38,559 nt of DNA, from NCBI GenBank assembly GCA_012513795.1, contig JAAZBN010000107.1:1-38559 (forward strand), given 5' to 3'. This document shows, in pieces, positions 1 through 9,157 of the stretch. Within the stretch, counting starts at the first letter, position 1. Each line of letters starts with the position of its first letter. The notes under the pieces were generated by a model, which was not told the DNA's origin, searched no databases, and saw only the letters and a program-made list of their open reading frames with translations. The position numbers and the translations under genes are program-made. This DNA comes from Bacteroidales bacterium. Its GTDB lineage: Bacteria > Bacteroidota > Bacteroidia > Bacteroidales > VadinHA17.

Positions 1-2
1 CC

Positions 3-431
3 ATAGGTCAGAAGGCGCCTGACTTCACCCTGAATGACGTTGATGGCAATCCTGTATCACTCTATTCAAAACTTGGGGGTGACACCAAACTGTTGCTGCT
101 CGATTTCTGGGCCGGATGGTGCGGACCATGCCGACAGGAGAATCCCAACGTGGTAAAGGTTTGGAAGGAGTATAACAAAAAGGGTTTTGACGTATTCGGA
201 GTGTCACTTGACCGCACCAGGGAAGACTGGCTGAAGGCCATCGAGGATGACAACCTGACATGGACACACGTCTCTGACCTCAAGTTCTGGGACTGCGCAC
301 CTGCACGGCAGTACGCCGTCAGCGCCATCCCGGCCAACTTCCTCCTTGACGGCAACGGCATCATAGTGGGTCATAACCTTCGTGGTGATGCACTGGGAGA
401 GAAGGTAAAAGAACTTCTTGGCACTAACTAA
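3..431 (+). CDS. TlpA-like thioredoxin/thiol-disulfide oxidoreductase, C-terminal part (5' truncated by window edge)
   Basis: Frame is open from base 3 (IGQKAPDFTLNDVDGNPVSLYSKLGG...LLLLDFWAGWCGPCRQENPNVVKVW); WCGPC active-site motif and AhpC/TSA-like QKAPDFTL start. Confidence 0.9.
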   Translation: MGQKAPDFTLNDVDGNPVSLYSKLGGDTKLLLLDFWAGWCGPCRQENPNVVKVWKEYNKKGFDVFGVSLDRTREDWLKAIEDDNLTWTHVSDLKFWDCAPARQYAVSAIPANFLLDGNGIIVGHNLRGDALGEKVKELLGTN

Positions 432-504
432 TAGAAAATTTTATTAATTTAGGTAGCCGTTGGGGCGTGTGTCTCAACGGCTATCATACTTTAAATATAA
501 GATA

Positions 505-2025
505 ATGAGCAAGAAAGAGCAGTTTTTTGATCACATTAAGGGCGGGTATGCCTGCAAGGGCGACTATATTGTTCTTGGTGGAGCCATGCTTGACGGAGCA
601 GCAATCGCGGATGCACACATACAAATCCCGCTTAAGACCCTCAACAGGCACGGCCTGATAGCAGGGGCTACCGGAACAGGAAAGACAAAGACTCTGCAAG
701 TGATCACTGAACAGCTCTCACTCAAGGGCATACCGTCATTGGTGATGGACGTTAAGGGTGATCTCAGCGGTGTTGCCAAACCGGGCAGTGAGAATGACTT
801 CATCAGGAACAGGCACTCCGCCATGAACCTGCCGTATTCAACCATGGGTTTTCCGGTAGAGCTGCTTACAATATCAGAACAGAATGGTGTCAGGTTACGT
901 GCCACGGTCTCTGAGTTCGGGCCGGTGCTCTTCTCCCGCATCCTTGACCTGAATGATGTCCAGTCAGGCATAATGTCAATAATTTTTAAATATTGTGATG
1001 ATCACAAACTCGGGCTGATTGACCTGAAAGACATACGGAAGGTGATCCAGTACCTGACGGGCGAAGGGAAGGCTGAGCTGGAGAAGGAATACGGGGCAAT
1101 GTCAACAGCCTCCACGGGAGTGATACTGCGCAAGATCATTGAACTGGAACAGCAGGGGGCGGAACGGTTTTTTGGTGAGGAATCATTTGACATCAGGGAT
1201 CTGATGCGCAGGGACAGCAACGGCAACGGTTATATTAACATAATAAGACTCACTGACATACAGGACAAGCCCAAGCTCTTTTCCACCTTTATGCTCCAGC
1301 TTCTGGCGGAGGTATACAACACGATGCCCGAGAAAGGCGACCAGCCCAAGCCTGAACTGATGATATTCATTGATGAGGCACATCTTATCTTTAACCAGGC
1401 AAGCAAAGTGCTGCTGGAGCAGATTGAAACAATTGTCAAACTCATTCGTTCCAAGGGTGTGGGAGTTTATTTCATTACCCAGAATCCTATGGATGTGCCT
1501 GCTTCAGTACTGGCGCAGCTAGGTCTTAAGGTGCAGCATGCCCTTCGTGCCTTCACGGCCAATGACCGGAAGGACATCAAACTGACGGCTGAAAACTTCC
1601 CTATCTCGGAATACTATGACACTGAAGAGACGCTAACCTCACTCGGTACCGGGGAAGCATTGGTGACGGCACTCAACGAAAAGGGGATTCCGACACCACT
1701 GGCTGTTTTAATGGTGCGTGCACCGATGAGCCGGATGGATATTCTTACACAGGAGGAGATTGACATGATCAACAGTTCGTCACACCTGGTGACGAGATAT
1801 TCACGTGTGATTGACCCCGAAAGCGCCGCAGAAATGCTTGAAAAAAAGATACAGGCAGCAGAACAGAAAAGAAGTGATGCGGCGGCAAGGAAAGCAGATC
1901 AGAAAGCAGGAAGGGCCGGAACGACAACAAGGAGAAGGACAGCAACCCATCCGGTGGTGAAGGTGCTGACTTCTGCCACATTCATCCGTGGTGTGATGGG
2001 AATACTTACCAGGGCAATGAAGTAG
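505..2025 (+). CDS. HerA-like helicase/ATPase of the DUF853 type (YjgR-like)
   Basis: Walker A GATGTGKT, Walker B-like LMIFIDEAHLIF, SLVMDVKGDLSG; start chosen at ATG 505 (MSKKEQFFDHIKGGY), downstream of the ORF-track start at 460. Confidence 0.85.
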   Translation: MSKKEQFFDHIKGGYACKGDYIVLGGAMLDGAAIADAHIQIPLKTLNRHGLIAGATGTGKTKTLQVITEQLSLKGIPSLVMDVKGDLSGVAKPGSENDFIRNRHSAMNLPYSTMGFPVELLTISEQNGVRLRATVSEFGPVLFSRILDLNDVQSGIMSIIFKYCDDHKLGLIDLKDIRKVIQYLTGEGKAELEKEYGAMSTASTGVILRKIIELEQQGAERFFGEESFDIRDLMRRDSNGNGYINIIRLTDIQDKPKLFSTFMLQLLAEVYNTMPEKGDQPKPELMIFIDEAHLIFNQASKVLLEQIETIVKLIRSKGVGVYFITQNPMDVPASVLAQLGLKVQHALRAFTANDRKDIKLTAENFPISEYYDTEETLTSLGTGEALVTALNEKGIPTPLAVLMVRAPMSRMDILTQEEIDMINSSSHLVTRYSRVIDPESAAEMLEKKIQAAEQKRSDAAARKADQKAGRAGTTTRRRTATHPVVKVLTSATFIRGVMGILTRAMK

Positions 2026-2064
2026 AAGTACAATATTCCAAATAATACACTTTTTAATCAAAAA

Positions 2065-2745
2065 ATGAGAAACATGAAAAAGATCAACATTGGATTGACA
2101 CTTGTTCTTGTTGTGGCACTCCTGACAGCAGGATGCGCATCAATGAACAAAACAACAAAAGGTGCTGCTGTAGGAACTGCTGCAGGCGGAGCCATGGGTG
2201 CAGTAATAGGCAAGGCTGCCGGCAACCCGGCCCTGGGCGCCATAATAGGGGCCACTGTTGGCGGTGCAACAGGCGCCATCATCGGCCGCGAGATGGACAA
2301 ACAGGCTGCCGAAATTGAACAGAGTGTTCCCGATGCAAAGGTGGAACGCGTGGGTGAAGGCATAGTTGTGGAATTCAGCAGTGCCGTTCTCTTCGGTTTT
2401 GATCAGTCAGATCTGTCTGCAGAAGCTATGGCTAACCTTGATAAGCTGGTAACGGTACTGAATACCTATCCTGACACAAATATTGAGATTCAGGGTCATA
2501 CTGACAGCAAGGGCTCTGAGAAATACAATCAAACCCTCTCCGAAAAGAGGGCGGGTACCGTTTCAACATACCTTGCTGGTAAAGAGATTACGGCTGAACG
2601 TATCACTACCAAAGGTTTTGGAGAAACAATGCCTGAATATGACAACGAGACCGAGGAGGGAAGGGCACAGAACCGCAGGGTGGAGTTCCTGATCACGGCA
2701 AATGAAAAGATGATTGCTGAAGCAGCTGCCGAAGCAGAAAAGTAA
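2065..2745 (+). CDS. OmpA-family lipoprotein with glycine-zipper segment
   Basis: Lipobox-like LLTAGC; glycine-rich AAVGTAAGGAMGAVIGKAAGNPALGAIIGATVGGATGAIIGREMD; OmpA C-terminal motifs IEIQGHTDSKGSEKYNQTLSEKRAGTV and GRAQNRRVEFLI. Confidence 0.9.
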   Translation: MRNMKKINIGLTLVLVVALLTAGCASMNKTTKGAAVGTAAGGAMGAVIGKAAGNPALGAIIGATVGGATGAIIGREMDKQAAEIEQSVPDAKVERVGEGIVVEFSSAVLFGFDQSDLSAEAMANLDKLVTVLNTYPDTNIEIQGHTDSKGSEKYNQTLSEKRAGTVSTYLAGKEITAERITTKGFGETMPEYDNETEEGRAQNRRVEFLITANEKMIAEAAAEAEK

Positions 2746-2784
2746 TAGATTAAAAGGAAGTTAAATTAACTAAATAGTCAAATT

Positions 2785-3474
2785 ATGAAAAAAAGGATTC
2801 TATCTGTCGTTGCTATTTTAGCTTTGTCAGCCTATGCTCTTCAGGCACAGGTTGATTTCGGGATTGTTGCGGGGCCGAATTTCCAGAACATGGTTGGGAA
2901 GGATGCCGGCGGAGATAAGATGACCAACGGACTTATTGTGGGTTTTCATGCCGGAGTAAAGGCCAACATACCGGTGGCGCCTGATTTCTACTTTCAGACC
3001 GGGCTTCTGTTCTCGCAGAAGGGGTCGAAAAATAATGAGGGCCTCCTTCCTATGAAGAGCAGTGGTGATTACACTACAACAACCAGGATATCATATCTGG
3101 AACTGCCGCTGCATTTGCTCTTCCGTCCCACCCTGGGCTCCGGGCATATGCTTGTGGGTTTCGGTCCGTATGTGGCAGCAGGTATTACCGGCAAGCAGGT
3201 AGTTGATTATGGCAGCCTGCCGTCAATGGAGCAGAATATCAAGTTTAAGGGTGAGATAACCAACAGTGAGCGTTGGGATGTGGAGAATGCCTACTATAAG
3301 CGTTTTGATGCCGGTGCAGACATCTTTGCCGGCTACGAGTTCAGTTTGGGTCTCTACTTCCAGCTCAATGCCCAGCTCGGACTGTTGAACATGATCCCGG
3401 CCCTGGAGGATGGCGGCGACCAGCCGAACCTTAAAAACACCGGGTTCAGCCTGTCACTGGGATATAACTTCTAG
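2785..3474 (+). CDS. Porin-family outer membrane beta-barrel protein (PorT-like)
   Basis: Signal peptide MKKRILSVVAILALSAYALQAQ; VDFGIVAGPNFQNMVG start and aromatic C-terminus GFSLSLGYNF typical of outer-membrane barrels. Confidence 0.8.
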   Translation: MKKRILSVVAILALSAYALQAQVDFGIVAGPNFQNMVGKDAGGDKMTNGLIVGFHAGVKANIPVAPDFYFQTGLLFSQKGSKNNEGLLPMKSSGDYTTTTRISYLELPLHLLFRPTLGSGHMLVGFGPYVAAGITGKQVVDYGSLPSMEQNIKFKGEITNSERWDVENAYYKRFDAGADIFAGYEFSLGLYFQLNAQLGLLNMIPALEDGGDQPNLKNTGFSLSLGYNF

Positions 3475-3520
3475 TTATACCTGTAACGCAGGGGGAAATT
3501 AAAACATACAGATTGACTGA

Positions 3521-3550
3521 GGCCGTCTGCACTTGCAGGCGGCTTCTTTT
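3521..3550 (+). terminator. Probable intrinsic terminator after the porin-like gene
   Basis: gccgtctgc-actt-gcaggcggc (9-bp stem with one G-U pair) followed by ttcttttt. Confidence 0.6.
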
Positions 3551-3581
3551 TGGCTGTTGTTGTCATTTGAGGCGGAAGTGG

Positions 3582-5177
3582 TCAGAATCCCCTGAGGTCC
3601 ATGAATACAGTTGGTATCAGCAGCAGGAAACCGAGGAGGAAGAGGATCACAATGAAAGGCAGTACCCATTTGAACCACTTGTCATAGGGAATCTTCGCCA
3701 CGCTCAGTACACCCAGGAGTACCCCTGAGGTGGGGGTAATCATGTTGGTAAACCCGTCGCCTAGCTGGAATGCCACCACTGTTGCCTGACGTGATACACC
3801 TATCAGATCAGAGAACTGTGACATCATTGGCATTGTCAGGGCAGCCTTGGCAGACCCGGATGGCATGAAAAGATTGATGACTGTCTGGGTAATGTACATC
3901 ATGGTGACGGAAGCCATCCTTCCGGCCCCTGATATTGACTCGGAAAGTCTGTACAGAAGTGTGTCAATTATGTTCCCGTTCTCGAGGATAATAATAATGC
4001 CTCCCGCCAGTCCTACAATCAAAGCAGCCGACTGTATATCCTTCACCCCGTCAAGAAAAAGCTTGGTGATCCTGTTGGCATCATAACCCATTGCTATCCC
4101 GCATGCCAGTCCCATTGCAAAGAACAGGGTTGCTATCTCCATTATGTACCATCCGTATCCCATCACTCCTGTGATCAGGAACAGGATTGTAAAGGCCAGA
4201 AGATCTATTATGAAAAAGTGAACTGATTTCCTGAGCGTTAACCATCCGGTTAAAATGAAGAGGCCTGTTATGACGGGAACAGCCGGCACCTTCAGCTGAC
4301 TCTCGCCAAATGAAAGTGAAGAAACGGGAAAGAAGAAAGAGAAGATTGTCATTATGACAATCAGGATTATGAAAATGACCCAGGCAGAGACAGGAGAATG
4401 GTATTCAGCCTTCATTTGCGTTTCGGAATGCAGTTTCCTCCAGTAGTTATCATCGTCATGTACCCGAGACCGCATCGGATTCTTCTTTATCTTTTTGGCA
4501 TATAGCAGTATATAGGCAAATCCGGCCACGCTGATAACTATCCACATGATCAGCCTGTATTCAAGTCCTGAAAAGAGCGGGAGATCGGAAAGTCCCTGAG
4601 CAATGCCGATAGTAAAGGGATTAAGAAAGGCTCCGGCAAAACCAAGGGCGGCAGCCACAAAGCAGAGAGAGACGCCCATAATAGAATCATAACCCATTGA
4701 GACAGCCAGGGGGACGAATATGATTGTAAAGGCTATTGTCTCCTCGCTCATGCCGAATACAGCCCCGAAAAAGCTGAACATGGTCATGATAACGATGAAG
4801 ATCAGGTTATCAACCCCAATGGCTTTGATCACTCCGCGGTTGCCTATCCTTTTTGTGAAGCGCAGCACTGACCCGATGGCAACGTCAATAGCCTTGCTCT
4901 CGTTCATGATCCAGAAGGCGCCGCCGATTATCAGGATGAAGACAATAATGTCTGCCTTGTCAACAAAACCGTCGAACAGTGCAGAAAATACCTGCCAGGT
5001 CTGGGGATTCTTTTCGATATAGTGAAATGAGCCGGGGATAACCACGCTTCGGTCGATGCCGTTTACACTGACTGTCTCTCTCTCAAATGCTCCGCCGGGC
5101 ACGATCCAGGTGAGAATGGCGCACAGGACCACAATGCCGAAGACAATCACGTAGGTATGGGGGATCTTTTTGAACAC
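3582..5177 (-). CDS. YfcC-family integral membrane transporter (C4-dicarboxylate/basic amino acid antiporter-like)
   Basis: FKKIPHTYVIVFGIVVLCAILTWIVPGGAFER N-terminus, FILIIGGAFWIMNESKAIDVAIG, many TM segments, NMITPTSGVLLGVLSVAKIPYDKWFKWVLPF. The ORF extends to 5291, but family N-terminal similarity suggests the GTG at 5177. Confidence 0.8.
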   Translation of the reverse strand: MFKKIPHTYVIVFGIVVLCAILTWIVPGGAFERETVSVNGIDRSVVIPGSFHYIEKNPQTWQVFSALFDGFVDKADIIVFILIIGGAFWIMNESKAIDVAIGSVLRFTKRIGNRGVIKAIGVDNLIFIVIMTMFSFFGAVFGMSEETIAFTIIFVPLAVSMGYDSIMGVSLCFVAAALGFAGAFLNPFTIGIAQGLSDLPLFSGLEYRLIMWIVISVAGFAYILLYAKKIKKNPMRSRVHDDDNYWRKLHSETQMKAEYHSPVSAWVIFIILIVIMTIFSFFFPVSSLSFGESQLKVPAVPVITGLFILTGWLTLRKSVHFFIIDLLAFTILFLITGVMGYGWYIMEIATLFFAMGLACGIAMGYDANRITKLFLDGVKDIQSAALIVGLAGGIIIILENGNIIDTLLYRLSESISGAGRMASVTMMYITQTVINLFMPSGSAKAALTMPMMSQFSDLIGVSRQATVVAFQLGDGFTNMITPTSGVLLGVLSVAKIPYDKWFKWVLPFIVILFLLGFLLLIPTVFMDLRGF

Positions 5178-5498
5178 CGGGTCAGATTTGCCCTGCAAAT
5201 TAATAATTACTGCCGGAAATGCAAGGAGGGAGGAAGGTGGGAAGGGAGGAAGGCCCCGACACTTCGTGTGTGGGGTTCCGGCTTTCTTCATGAAGCCTCA
5301 ATCTGAAGGTCGTGCGGTCCACGACGCACCCCGTGGCCGGGATGTCGTTGTTGCACTCCTCAACCTGCGGTCCTGTCGGAACCTCAAACTGCCGGTTGCC
5401 TGCTGCGACTGCCGACTTCACTTATGCCTATTGTCCCGATCCGCCATCCGGCTGATCGAGGATCCTCGGCTCCGATTTTCGGGGCCGGGACCTAATGC

Positions 5499-6422
5499 CT
5501 AATGCCTGATTATGACCTGCCTGACGCGTTCCCTGGTCTCGGCCGGGGTGGGATTCAGTTCTTCCGCAGTGAAGGTGCCCTGTTCAGGATCAATGCGTTC
5601 AAAGACCATCATGTAAAGTTCGAAGATGATCTCCAGGCTGAGCCTGTACCTTGGCTCCATCATGGGGCATATTTCATCCATTATCCTGACTGTCATCAGC
5701 CGGTAGTGGTCGGCCAGCGTGAGATACCTGCGCATCATTGCCCTGAAACCGTCGGTGAGAGCTGCTCCGCGTGCCATTTCACCCATCGCGGTGCGACTCA
5801 GCCCGTTTCGTTCCATGACATCATCAGCAAAATAGCTCAGGTTATTCAGCTGGTCTTTCCGGAAATCACGCATAATATGGACCAGGTAGCTGAACATGGC
5901 ACATGGCTCAGCTGTTTTGCGCACATCAAAAGGAGGATCAAGGAAGATACCGTCTCTCTCCTGGAGTCCTGCAAGATGAACAAATATCGATGCCGGGGCC
6001 ACCGAAGCCCCCACCGAGTATGCAATAAAATCATCAAGTGTCGCAAATCCGTCATGGGTCACATCATAGAGCATTGATTCGGCAAATGCTTCCAGTGACC
6101 ATCGCGGGATACGGAATTTCTCAACTGTGTATCCCAGCTCGTTGTTAAAGGGTGCACTGTTCAATCCTTTCTCCAGCATACCCATCCACTGTCTTATGTC
6201 TGCCCTGAAGCACTCCCGCTCTGTCTCGCTGATACCTTTGTGGGCTGCTTTGTGGTCATCTATCAGGTCATCCAGTGAACGCATGAACCTGTAGCATGTG
6301 CGTGCCGCGCAGTATCTCTCATTATCCCAGAAGTTTGCAGCAATCAGAATATTCGGGTGGTCAATGATTTTTTCGAAGTTAATCGATTCAAAGATGGCCA
6401 TGAACTGATCTCTCATCTTCAT
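5499..6422 (-). CDS. crtB: Squalene/phytoene synthase family protein (CrtB-like)
   Basis: Two Asp-rich motifs DDLIDD and RDFRKDQLNNLSYFADD; ARTCYRFMRSLDDLIDDHK typical of the trans-isoprenyl synthase fold; overlaps the upstream desaturase gene by 4 nt. Confidence 0.85.
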   Translation of the reverse strand: MKMRDQFMAIFESINFEKIIDHPNILIAANFWDNERYCAARTCYRFMRSLDDLIDDHKAAHKGISETERECFRADIRQWMGMLEKGLNSAPFNNELGYTVEKFRIPRWSLEAFAESMLYDVTHDGFATLDDFIAYSVGASVAPASIFVHLAGLQERDGIFLDPPFDVRKTAEPCAMFSYLVHIMRDFRKDQLNNLSYFADDVMERNGLSRTAMGEMARGAALTDGFRAMMRRYLTLADHYRLMTVRIMDEICPMMEPRYRLSLEIIFELYMMVFERIDPEQGTFTAEELNPTPAETRERVRQVIIRH

Positions 6423-7924
6423 CTCTCACCTCCCGTCCTGTTTGATTGTTCAGCGAGTATTCTTTCCGACACCAGTCTGGCTGACATAAGTACCATTGGA
6501 ATACCGTTGCCCGGGTGTGTGCTGCCGCCTGTGAAGTAAAGGTTTTTGTACCTGCTGTCCCTGTTATGGGGTCTGAAGTAGCCCATTTGCAGGATATTGT
6601 GGCCCAGACTTCCAAAGACTGATCCCTTTGTCACGTTCAGTGCCTCTTCCCATGTCTCCGGGGTGGTGACTATCTCAAACCTGATATGTGACTCAATGTC
6701 ATCGATTCCTATTTTCTTCAGTTTTCTGAATATGGCTTCGCGGGCTCTGTCAGTTATGCGTTTCCACTCCCGGGGGTGACTCTTGTCGAGATGACCGACA
6801 CCCACTGCAACGGAGAGGGTATCACAACCCTCCGGGGCGGCAGAGGCATCAGTGCGCACCGGAGCATGAATGTAGAAGCACGGATCATCACCCATCGACT
6901 TGTCCCTGAAGATACGGTCAAGGCCTTCGCGGAAGCGGTCAGAGAGAAATGTGTTATGATGGCTCAGCTGAGGGTATTGTTTGTCGACTCCCCAGTGAAG
7001 CACCAGGGCCGAGCATGAGTAATTCATCCGGCTGAGACGTTTTGACTTGTTTCCCGGAGGCAGCAGTTCACGGTAGACATAGGGGAGATCGGCATTGGCG
7101 ATGATAATGTCAGCCCGCTCCACGGTGCCGTCGTTCAGTGCAACACCTGTGACCCTGTTCCCTTCAACCAGTATCTGCCTTACCGGCTTCGCAAAATGGA
7201 ACCTGACTCCTTTTTCCGAGGCTTTCTCCATCAGCTTCGCCGCGATGGCATACATGCCACCTACGGGAAACATTGAGCCCTCGGTCAGTTCAGCAGCAGG
7301 TATCATAGAAAAGAGTGCCGGTGCTGAAAAGGGGCTCTGCCCCACATAGATGTTCTGAAAGGTATAGGCCATTTTCAGGTGTTCCGATCTGAAGAACCGG
7401 CCTGTGTAACGGTAGTGATTGAGGTATGTCTTCAGTTTAATAAGCAGAAGCGCATTTCTGAGATTGAAGAAATCGAAGAACCTGGTGAAGTTTCGGCCCA
7501 GAAGTTTTTCAAAGGCGATTCTGTAAAGGCTGAACCCGGTGGTGACATACTTCTCTTCCCTGGTTGAACTGCCGGGCTCAAGCATTTCCAGTTGCTGCCT
7601 CATCCTCTCCCTGTCGGTTGTAAAGATGAGGCTTGTCCCGTCATCAAACCAGAGTTTATAGATGTCGTCCATGGGCCTGACATTCAGTTCTTCCATCTTC
7701 ACTCCCAGTGATCCGAGCACATCACGGTAGACTTCCGGCATGAGTATCATGGTTGCACCCACGTCAAAGCGATGTCCGTCACGGATTATCTGCCCGCATC
7801 TGCCTCCTGCAGAGATGTTTTTCTCAAACACATCAACACTGTATCCGTGTTCAGCCAGGGAAAGTGCTGTAGCAATGCCCCCTATGCCGGCGCCTATTAC
7901 CAGCGCCGTTCCATTACCAGCCAT
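6419..7924 (-). CDS. crtI: Phytoene desaturase family protein (CrtI-like)
   Basis: N-terminal FAD motif VIGAGIGGIATALSLAEHGYSVDVFEKN..GGRCG; C-terminal NLYFTGGSTHPGNGIPMVLMSARLVSERI motif of CrtI-type desaturases. Confidence 0.9.
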   Translation of the reverse strand: MAGNGTALVIGAGIGGIATALSLAEHGYSVDVFEKNISAGGRCGQIIRDGHRFDVGATMILMPEVYRDVLGSLGVKMEELNVRPMDDIYKLWFDDGTSLIFTTDRERMRQQLEMLEPGSSTREEKYVTTGFSLYRIAFEKLLGRNFTRFFDFFNLRNALLLIKLKTYLNHYRYTGRFFRSEHLKMAYTFQNIYVGQSPFSAPALFSMIPAAELTEGSMFPVGGMYAIAAKLMEKASEKGVRFHFAKPVRQILVEGNRVTGVALNDGTVERADIIIANADLPYVYRELLPPGNKSKRLSRMNYSCSALVLHWGVDKQYPQLSHHNTFLSDRFREGLDRIFRDKSMGDDPCFYIHAPVRTDASAAPEGCDTLSVAVGVGHLDKSHPREWKRITDRAREAIFRKLKKIGIDDIESHIRFEIVTTPETWEEALNVTKGSVFGSLGHNILQMGYFRPHNRDSRYKNLYFTGGSTHPGNGIPMVLMSARLVSERILAEQSNRTGGER

Positions 7925-7960
7925 CAGGTATATAATTAATTGGTGTTTATTCCCGTTTCA

Positions 7961-7980
7961 GGATACCATTTAAGGTATCC
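7961..7980. promoter_or_regulatory. Inverted repeat upstream of the crtI-crtB pair (candidate operator)
   Basis: GGATACC-atttaa-GGTATCC, perfect 7-bp arms with a 6-bp spacer, about 37 bp upstream of the crtI start codon. Confidence 0.4.
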
Positions 7981-8141
7981 ACACAACAAATATATGAACA
8001 AACTGCCTGATGAACCCCGGGGAAGGCAGGCCAGTTGCGGTATAAGACAGGTGAGTGGCGGAAAAACTACCGCCAGTTATTAATCGGAGGCCAAAGGGTG
8101 GCATAGCCTGACGGCAAATCCTTCCGTTAATGTCAGGCAGG

Positions 8142-9128
8142 CTACCAGAGATGGTGTACCAGGGGCTTTATCTCCTCATCATAGATAGCATTGACTGCCT
8201 CCATCTGTTCGGTGGTAAAGCCCGGGAAGGCTGCTGTATTGAGGTTTGATTTCACCTGATCGGCAGAGGAAGCGCCGGGGATGATACAGCTGACCTCTTC
8301 GCTCTGCAGTATCCACTGCAGTGCTGCCTGCACCAGCGGGGTGTTCTCAGGGAAAAGTGCCCTTAGTCTTGTCACGGCTTTGAGTCCCGTGTCGTAAGGC
8401 ACGCCCGCAAAAGTTTCGCCCTTATCAAAGAAGAGACCGGTACGGTTGAAGAAACGGTGGTCTCCCGGGGCAAAGCGGGTGTCAGGACCGAACTTGCCGG
8501 AGAGGAGGCCGCTGGCCAGCGGCACGCGGATAATCAGTCCGATGTTCTTCTCTGCAGCCATTCTGAAGAACCGCTCACGGGGGCGCTGGCGGAAGATGTT
8601 ATAGATTATCTGTACAGTTGTGACGTTGTCATATTCGATGGCTTTGATTGCCTCCTCCACCTTTTCCACGCTTACGCCAAGGTTGAGGATCTTGCCCTCC
8701 TGCTTCAGTTTTTCAAACTCGCCGAATATTTCCGGTCTGTAATAGACCTCCGTGGGAGGACAGTGTAGCTGGATCAGGTCAATACAATCCGTTCCGAGTC
8801 TTTTAAGCGAGTCTTCCACATAACCGCGCAGGACTTCGGGTGTATATCCCTTGTTTACATGGGGATTGATCTGTCTGCCGCACTTCGTTGCTATACGCAC
8901 CGCTGTACCGGATTGGCGTACGGCCCTGCCAACGGCCTTTTCGCTCTCGCCGTCAGAGTATACGTCGGCAGTATCAATGAAATTAACTCCGTTATCAATG
9001 GCTTCACGGATTATTGATTCAGCGAGGGAGTGATCAAACTTCGATCCCCACCTGCCGCCCACCTGCCATGTCCCGAGAGATATCTCCGAGACCTCAAATC
9101 CTGTTTTTCCAAGTTTTCTGTAATTCAT
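8142..9128 (-). CDS. Aldo/keto reductase
   Basis: MNYRKLGKTGFEVSEISLGTWQVGG; FIDTADVYSDGESEKAVGRAV; DLIQLHCP; C-terminal IIPGASSADQVKSN. Confidence 0.92.
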   Translation of the reverse strand: MNYRKLGKTGFEVSEISLGTWQVGGRWGSKFDHSLAESIIREAIDNGVNFIDTADVYSDGESEKAVGRAVRQSGTAVRIATKCGRQINPHVNKGYTPEVLRGYVEDSLKRLGTDCIDLIQLHCPPTEVYYRPEIFGEFEKLKQEGKILNLGVSVEKVEEAIKAIEYDNVTTVQIIYNIFRQRPRERFFRMAAEKNIGLIIRVPLASGLLSGKFGPDTRFAPGDHRFFNRTGLFFDKGETFAGVPYDTGLKAVTRLRALFPENTPLVQAALQWILQSEEVSCIIPGASSADQVKSNLNTAAFPGFTTEQMEAVNAIYDEEIKPLVHHLW

Positions 9129-9157
9129 ATTTTCCTGTCTTTGATTTACCGGTTTGG

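Noticed and set aside
5170-5502. 110-aa plus-strand ORF in the crtB/yfcC intergenic block
   Set aside because: Cys/Arg-rich, no domain-like pattern, no convincing ribosome-binding site; structure in this block looks like RNA/DNA dyads rather than coding.
5502-6077. 191-aa plus-strand ORF
   Set aside because: Antisense to the crtB-like gene, which has clear family motifs; the translation has no recognisable features.
8056-8140. Two dyads downstream of the aldo/keto reductase (tggcgg..ccgcca; gcctgac..gtcaggc)
   Set aside because: No clear poly-U tract on the minus strand, so I do not call a terminator; left as weak.
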